Shown: positions 6,633 through 6,686 of the stretch, in pieces
How the letters are laid out: the number at the start of each line of letters is the position of its first letter
Numbering within the stretch: position 1 is the first letter of the stretch
Assembly: GCA_029573975.1 (NCBI GenBank)
Contig: JAKQBU010000478.1
Location: 1-6,686 of the forward strand
Reading direction: 5' to 3'
Source of the DNA: Planctomycetota bacterium
GTDB lineage: Bacteria; Planctomycetota; Phycisphaerae; Sedimentisphaerales; SM23-30
DNA: 6,686 bases
Program-made: the position numbers and the translations under genes
Notes under the pieces: generated by a model
The model's input: the letters and a program-made list of their open reading frames with translations, nothing else
What the model was told of the DNA's origin: nothing
Databases searched by the model: none

Positions 6633-6686
6633 GAAATCTGGTCTCACAGTTACGATTGTCATTATCAAAGCGTAGCCTATCCCAAT
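6501..6686. repeat. Imperfect inverted repeat (55-bp arms, 76-bp spacer) at the window edge
   Basis: Bases 6632-6686 are the reverse complement of 6501-6555 with 51 of 55 matches. The four mismatches fall within seven bases (6513, 6516, 6518, 6519, opposite 6674, 6671, 6669, 6668). The left arm is minus-strand coding for EIWSHSYDCHYQGVAYPN. The right arm encodes the same segment on the plus strand with one change (Gly to Ser) and two silent codon changes. The right arm reaches the last base of the window, so its true length is unknown. Confidence 0.93.

Noticed and set aside
6501..6686. Invertible phase-variation cassette (hsdS-like shufflon) at the propeller gene
   Set aside because: The inverted coding arms resemble one, but no recombinase is visible, the 76-base spacer is itself coding for the same gene, and neither orientation supplies an N-terminus. 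It stays an alternative only if sequence beyond the edge shows a second cassette.

Overview
This 6.7 kb stretch looks chromosomal and bacterial, moderately GC-rich by eye. Two exported PQQ-type beta-propeller proteins, one of them opening with the WPQWRGPRRDG motif, point to Planctomycetota or a related PVC lineage. So do a URO-D-family methyltransferase and methyltransferases that carry secretion signals. This placement is inferred from family knowledge, not from a marker gene. I see no tRNA, rRNA, CRISPR array, transposase or phage gene.

Layout: (a) 2-835 (+) is the 3' part of a cytosolic URO-D/MtaA-family gene whose start lies left of the window. (b) 901-2238 (-), convergent with it, encodes an exported beta-propeller protein. 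(c) 2239-2463 is a divergent promoter region with an extended -10 promoter facing each way. (d) 2464-3318 (+) is a protein-L-isoaspartate O-methyltransferase fused to an N-terminal membrane anchor or lipoprotein signal. (e) From the right edge leftwards on the minus strand runs a probable operon: a second beta-propeller protein (5' end missing), an exported class I O-methyltransferase whose Shine-Dalgarno sits in the end of the preceding gene, and a 12-TM-type APC amino-acid permease. The permease ends only 24 bases from the Pcm stop codon.

The most striking feature is structural. Inside the permease gene, at 3700-3751, is a 52-bp perfect inverted copy of the sequence around it, giving the order A-B-A'-B'. 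It breaks the reading frame. Deleting exactly those 52 bp restores one continuous 453-residue permease across a conserved part of the fold. At the right edge, 6632-6686 is a 51/55 inverted copy of 6501-6555, so the beta-propeller gene reads into its own antisense. The four mismatches there are clustered, and three of them leave the encoded residues unchanged or sit in a single changed codon. Two fold-backs in one window suggest either template-switch mutations or amplification/assembly chimeras; reads across the junctions would tell them apart.

Functionally, most products (two beta-propellers and two methyltransferases) appear to act outside the cytoplasm. I do not see a recognisable defence or mobile system. 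The fold-back structures and the exported methyltransferases are the parts worth following up.
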